Source: an uncultured Eubacterium sp. | GTDB taxonomy: Bacteria > Bacillota > Clostridia > Lachnospirales > Lachnospiraceae | Reading direction: 5' to 3' | Length of the DNA: 16,190 nt | NCBI GenBank assembly: GCA_910584875.1 | Contig: CAJUDA010000039.1 | Location: 1 to 16,190 of the forward strand | Shown here: one piece after another, positions 13,600 to 16,190 of the stretch | Layout: the number at the start of each line of letters is the position of its first letter | Position numbering within the stretch: the first letter of the stretch is position 1 | Notes under the pieces: model-generated | Databases searched by the model: none | Told to the model about the DNA's origin: nothing | What the model saw: only the letters and a program-made list of their open reading frames with translations | Program-made: the position numbers and the translations under genes

Positions 13600-14313
13600 T
13601 TATGAAAATTTTTTCCTCATGGAACGCAGGATCTTTTTTTCCATACGGCTGACCTGGACCTGGTTCATATTCAGGAGGTCCGCCACCTGTGTCTGGGTCT
13701 TGTCATGAAAATACCTGAGTTCGATGAGCCGCCTCTCTTTTTCCTCCAGTTCATCCAGAAGCTGCCCCAGCATCAGACGGTTCAGGACGATCTCGCTCTC
13801 ATCCCGTTCTGACGGAATCCGGTCCATCAGGGAAATCTCACTTCCCTCCTTTTGAAAGACGGTCTTGTGCAGCGATTCTACCTCATTGCCTGCCTCCAGC
13901 GCCAGCACGATATCCTCCCGTTTCAGCTCGGTAGCCACACTCAGCTCCTCCAGCGTCGCCTCCCTGCCAAGTCTGCCTGCCAGAATCTCTGCCTCCCTGC
14001 GGATCCGGTATCCATTTTCTTTCAGCGTACGGCTCACCTTTACCATACCGTCATCCCGCAAAAAGCGCTTGATCTCACCTGTTATAAGCGGAACGGCATA
14101 GGTAGAAAACTTTACTTCAAAATCAAGATTAAAGTTGTCCACTGCCTTGATCAGTCCGATGGCTCCGATCTGCCCGAGATCCTCCAGGTCATGTCCCCTC
14201 CCTGTAAAACGGCGGACAATACTGTATACCAGCGGCATATTCTGCTTTATCACCTGTTCTCTCGCCAATTTATCCCCTGCCCGTGCCTGTTTGATCAGTT
14301 CTATGGTTTCCAT
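13600..14313 (-). CDS. sigF: Sporulation sigma factor F (SpoIIAC)
   Basis: A 237-residue sigma-70 family factor, first to act in the forespore. Region 2 is clear (NMPLVYSIVRRFTGRGHDLEDLGQIGAIGLIKAVDNFN, split at about residue 45; then FSTYAVPLITGEIKRFLRDDG). Region 3 is around VKVSRTLKE, and region 4 ends IELRYFHDKTQTQVADLL with helix-turn-helix NQVQVSRMEKK. One small oddity is DLGQIG, where most relatives have DLFQIG. The gene starts 12 nt after spoIIAB. Known: SigF is held by the SpoIIAB kinase and freed when dephosphorylated SpoIIAA binds SpoIIAB after asymmetric division. The gene order spoIIAA-spoIIAB-sigF is diagnostic. Confidence 0.98.
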   Translation of the reverse strand: METIELIKQARAGDKLAREQVIKQNMPLVYSIVRRFTGRGHDLEDLGQIGAIGLIKAVDNFNLDFEVKFSTYAVPLITGEIKRFLRDDGMVKVSRTLKENGYRIRREAEILAGRLGREATLEELSVATELKREDIVLALEAGNEVESLHKTVFQKEGSEISLMDRIPSERDESEIVLNRLMLGQLLDELEEKERRLIELRYFHDKTQTQVADLLNMNQVQVSRMEKKILRSMRKKFS

Positions 14314-14325
14314 TGGCAGACTCCC

Positions 14326-14766
14326 TTATGACAGATTTAATGCACTATAAATTGTCTTGCGCATACTGACGGTAGTTCCCTCACCCTCACTGGAAATCAC
14401 TTCCAGCTCATCCATAAAAGCCTCCATAAAGGCAAATCCCATGCCCGACCTCTCCATCTCAGGCTTTGTCGTATAAAGCGGCTCCATCGCTTTATCGATG
14501 TCAGGGATCCCTACTCCTTTGTCACTGACCTCGATGCGCACGATATTACCTTCTATCTGGCTATGTATCGTTATTTTTCCCTCTCCGCCCTCATACCCGT
14601 GTATGATGGCGTTCGTCACGGCCTCCGAGACAGCCGTCTTGACATCTGAAAGCTCTTCCAGTGTCGGATCCATCCGGGCGATAAAAGCTGCCATCACTGT
14701 CCTAGCCAGACTCTCATTTTCAGAACAGCTGTCAAATACAAATGTAATTTCATTCTTCTTTTTCAT
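14326..14766 (-). CDS. spoIIAB: Anti-sigma F factor and serine kinase SpoIIAB
   Basis: A 146-residue GHKL-fold kinase that binds SigF and phosphorylates SpoIIAA. The N box is SEAVTNAIIHGYEGG (E48, N52), the G1 box DKGVGIPDIDKAM, and the G2 box MERSGMGFAFMEAFMDEL. Length matches the family (about 146 residues in Bacillus). Its ATG overlaps the spoIIAA stop as ATGA, so the switch partners are translationally coupled in near-fixed ratio. Confidence 0.98.
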   Translation of the reverse strand: MKKKNEITFVFDSCSENESLARTVMAAFIARMDPTLEELSDVKTAVSEAVTNAIIHGYEGGEGKITIHSQIEGNIVRIEVSDKGVGIPDIDKAMEPLYTTKPEMERSGMGFAFMEAFMDELEVISSEGEGTTVSMRKTIYSALNLS

Positions 14767-15092
14767 GCTTCCTGTATCCTTTCTTCGTATTTGGGAATGA
14801 TCCGGTACAGCCCCGACATCGCAAAAATCCGGTCCACACCATCCCCGATCCCTGAGACATAAGTTTGTCCACCAAGAAAATTCATTTTGCGGTACCGTCC
14901 CATCACCATCCCGATCCCGGAACTGTCCATAAATGTCATCCCGGTAAAATCAAAGATCAGCGTCTTGAGATTGCCCTTTTCAATCTGTGTATCTACTGTC
15001 CGGCTCACCTGCATTGCCATGTGGTGATCCAGTTCTTCACTGATGTGCAAGATGAGTGTGGAGCCATTCCGCTCCAGTGAAAATCGTTCCAT
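14763..15092 (-). CDS. spoIIAA: Anti-anti-sigma factor SpoIIAA
   Basis: A 109-residue STAS-domain protein. The phosphorylatable serine is S58 in FMDSSGIGMVMGRYR, the same residue number as in B. subtilis SpoIIAA, which supports the ATG at 15092 over the one at 15122. Further support is that the AGGGA-type ribosome binding site lies between the two ATGs, so the longer start would read through it. Known: unphosphorylated SpoIIAA displaces SigF from SpoIIAB; SpoIIE phosphatase, not in this window, resets it. It is the first gene of the operon and follows a terminator by about 75 nt. I could not find a convincing sigma-H promoter in the 145-nt gap. Confidence 0.98.
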   Translation of the reverse strand: MERFSLERNGSTLILHISEELDHHMAMQVSRTVDTQIEKGNLKTLIFDFTGMTFMDSSGIGMVMGRYRKMNFLGGQTYVSGIGDGVDRIFAMSGLYRIIPKYEERIQEA

Positions 15093-15132
15093 ACTATTTC
15101 GTCCCTGCCTCCCGAATATCATTTTTTATATC

Positions 15133-15166
15133 GCTCAACGGCACCAGTTTGAGCCCGCCGTTGAAC
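15133..15166 (-). other. Stable hairpin ahead of spoIIAA
   Basis: On the minus strand GTTCAACGGC and GCCGTTGAGC pair over ten positions (one G-U) around a 14-nt loop. No U run follows, so it does not look like a terminator. It lies between the TPR-gene terminator and spoIIAA, as a possible leader structure or protein-binding palindrome. Confidence 0.55.
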
Positions 15167-15212
15167 TAAAAAAGACCTGCAGAAAATCATGCTCTTTTTT
15201 TTCTGTAGGTCT
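15167..15212 (-). terminator. Rho-independent terminator of the TPR gene
   Basis: On the minus strand AGACCTACAGAAAA and TTTTCTGCAGGTCT form a 14-bp stem (one G-T) around 12 nt, followed at once by TTTTTAG. It lies 26 nt past the stop at 15238 and separates this gene from the spoIIA operon. Confidence 0.85.
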
Positions 15213-15237
15213 CTTATTTGGATTTTTCTATCGTACT

Positions 15238-16190
15238 TTACGGCGCCGCCGTAGGGGCTGCCGATGTCTCACCCAGCTGGTTCAGATACTGCTGTGCCTG
15301 TGTGGCAAAGCTTGTCGTTCCATCCTGTTCAAGTGCTTTTTTATACCATTTCTTTGCCGTCCCGGTCTTATTTTTGCGCTGGTAACAGCGTCCCAGATAC
15401 AGCATGGCTTCCTGATTGTCTTTATCGACGGACAATACTTTCTTAAATGTGGCGATTGCTGTATCGTATGACGTATACATCTCATTGCGCCCCTGGCGCA
15501 CCATTGCCTGGATCTCCTGTTCCGGTATCGTCGCAATCTTCGTATAAATACTTTTCGCCTCGGAAGAATCAAAATCTGATTTCTTACATTTTGCCACAGA
15601 AACTGCCGCCTGGATCTTATCATTTTCAATATAATATTTTATGCCGACCAGAAGTCTGTCATAGTTCTCCATTTTTTCCAATGCTTCTGTGTCGCCATCC
15701 TCGATCTGCTTCTTTAGGTTCTTTACCTCCGAGTCCAGGGATTTCTTCTCCTTTTCCAGCGTCGAGATCCGCGTCTCCTGCACGGCAAGCTGACTGTTGG
15801 CATCGGATATATCACCGCCCTCTGCCATCTCTTTCATATAAGTAGGACGGATCAGAACAAAGCACACGACGACGCCGAGGATCGCACCAAGGATCACATA
15901 GACGACAGGCATCATGGAACGCTTCTCCTCTTTGTAGCTCCCGACTGGTGTTACATTGGATAATGGATCCTTTTTGGGTTTTGAAGGATTTCTCGCTCCG
16001 GCATTCCGGCTGCGCTCTGCCGTGGCAGCATGCTCTTCTACCTCCCGCAGATAACGCAGGGTCGTCGTATTATTATAATCAATCTTTCTGGCACGCTGCA
16101 GGCATTTCGCCGCTCTCTGGTAATCCTCCGTCTTGATATATAACAGTGCCAGAAGCTGCTGCGCCCGCACAAACCGGGGATTGAGGCTGA
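15238..16190 (-). CDS. TPR-repeat membrane protein, 5' end outside the window
   Basis: Partial: the frame stays open to the window edge (residues ...SLNPRFVRAQQLLALLY), so the GTG at 16170 is not the real start. In order, the visible part has a TPR-like unit (about residues 1-45 from that GTG, LALLYIKTEDYQRAAKCLQRARKI split at about 20), a charged linker, and a membrane helix (MMPVVYVILGAILGVVVCFVLI). A coiled coil follows (about 128-160, ETRISTLEKEKKSLDSEV), then two to three further TPR units (DTAIATFKKVLSVDKDNQEAM, TAKKWYKKALEQD). It ends with an Ala/Pro/Thr-rich tail. TPR domains thus lie on both sides of a membrane. Function unknown; probably a scaffold. It has its own terminator and is likely independent of spoIIA. 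Confidence 0.85.
   Translation of the reverse strand, partial: SLNPRFVRAQQLLALLYIKTEDYQRAAKCLQRARKIDYNNTTTLRYLREVEEHAATAERSRNAGARNPSKPKKDPLSNVTPVGSYKEEKRSMMPVVYVILGAILGVVVCFVLIRPTYMKEMAEGGDISDANSQLAVQETRISTLEKEKKSLDSEVKNLKKQIEDGDTEALEKMENYDRLLVGIKYYIENDKIQAAVSVAKCKKSDFDSSEAKSIYTKIATIPEQEIQAMVRQGRNEMYTSYDTAIATFKKVLSVDKDNQEAMLYLGRCYQRKNKTGTAKKWYKKALEQDGTTSFATQAQQYLNQLGETSAAPTAAP

Overview
The window looks like chromosomal DNA from an anaerobic, endospore-forming member of the Clostridia, most likely a Lachnospiraceae species. Three things point there: the sporulation cluster spoIIAA-spoIIAB-sigF followed by spoVA genes, an [FeFe]-hydrogenase maturase HydG, and strong AGGAGG-type ribosome binding sites. 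Every gene I can support is on the minus strand, so the text below reads from high to low coordinates. Family names come from reading the translations; no database search was run.

Region 1 (16190-15238) is the 3' part of a TPR membrane protein that runs off the window, closed by a clear terminator. Region 2 (15092-11823) is a tight developmental operon: spoIIAA, spoIIAB, sigF, a 61-residue membrane protein of unknown role, spoVAA, spoVAB and spoVAC. It encodes the forespore sigma-F switch and then the first part of the SpoVA dipicolinic-acid channel.

Region 3 (11822-8124) interrupts the spoVA genes. It holds three 33-bp repeats that can encode a 29-residue peptide, an AAA_14/DUF4143 ATPase, a fructosamine-kinase-like protein, and an HD-GYP response regulator with its own good sigma-A-type promoter. 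Region 4 (8059-6642) resumes with spoVAD and spoVAE, preceded by a sigma-G/sigma-F-like promoter. A similar candidate site lies ahead of the first spoVA block.

Region 5 (6583-283) carries an AI-2E family permease. A sigma-A-type promoter overlapping its stop codon leads into a polysaccharide deacetylase, hydG, and a VanR/VanS-like two-component system. Last comes a membrane-anchored C39-family cysteine peptidase, a plausible target of that system. The left edge (about 2-213) is a large imperfect palindrome without a recognised gene.

The most striking find is in the C39 peptidase gene. The membrane anchor and the peptidase domain are in different frames, joined at AGG AGG TAT CCC TAG C. This matches, position for position, the layout of the programmed +1 frameshift site of prfB (internal Shine-Dalgarno, 3-nt spacer, slippery codon, in-frame stop). 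A +1 shift gives one intact 269-residue protein. The same gene's start-site Shine-Dalgarno lies inside a perfect 14-bp inverted repeat.
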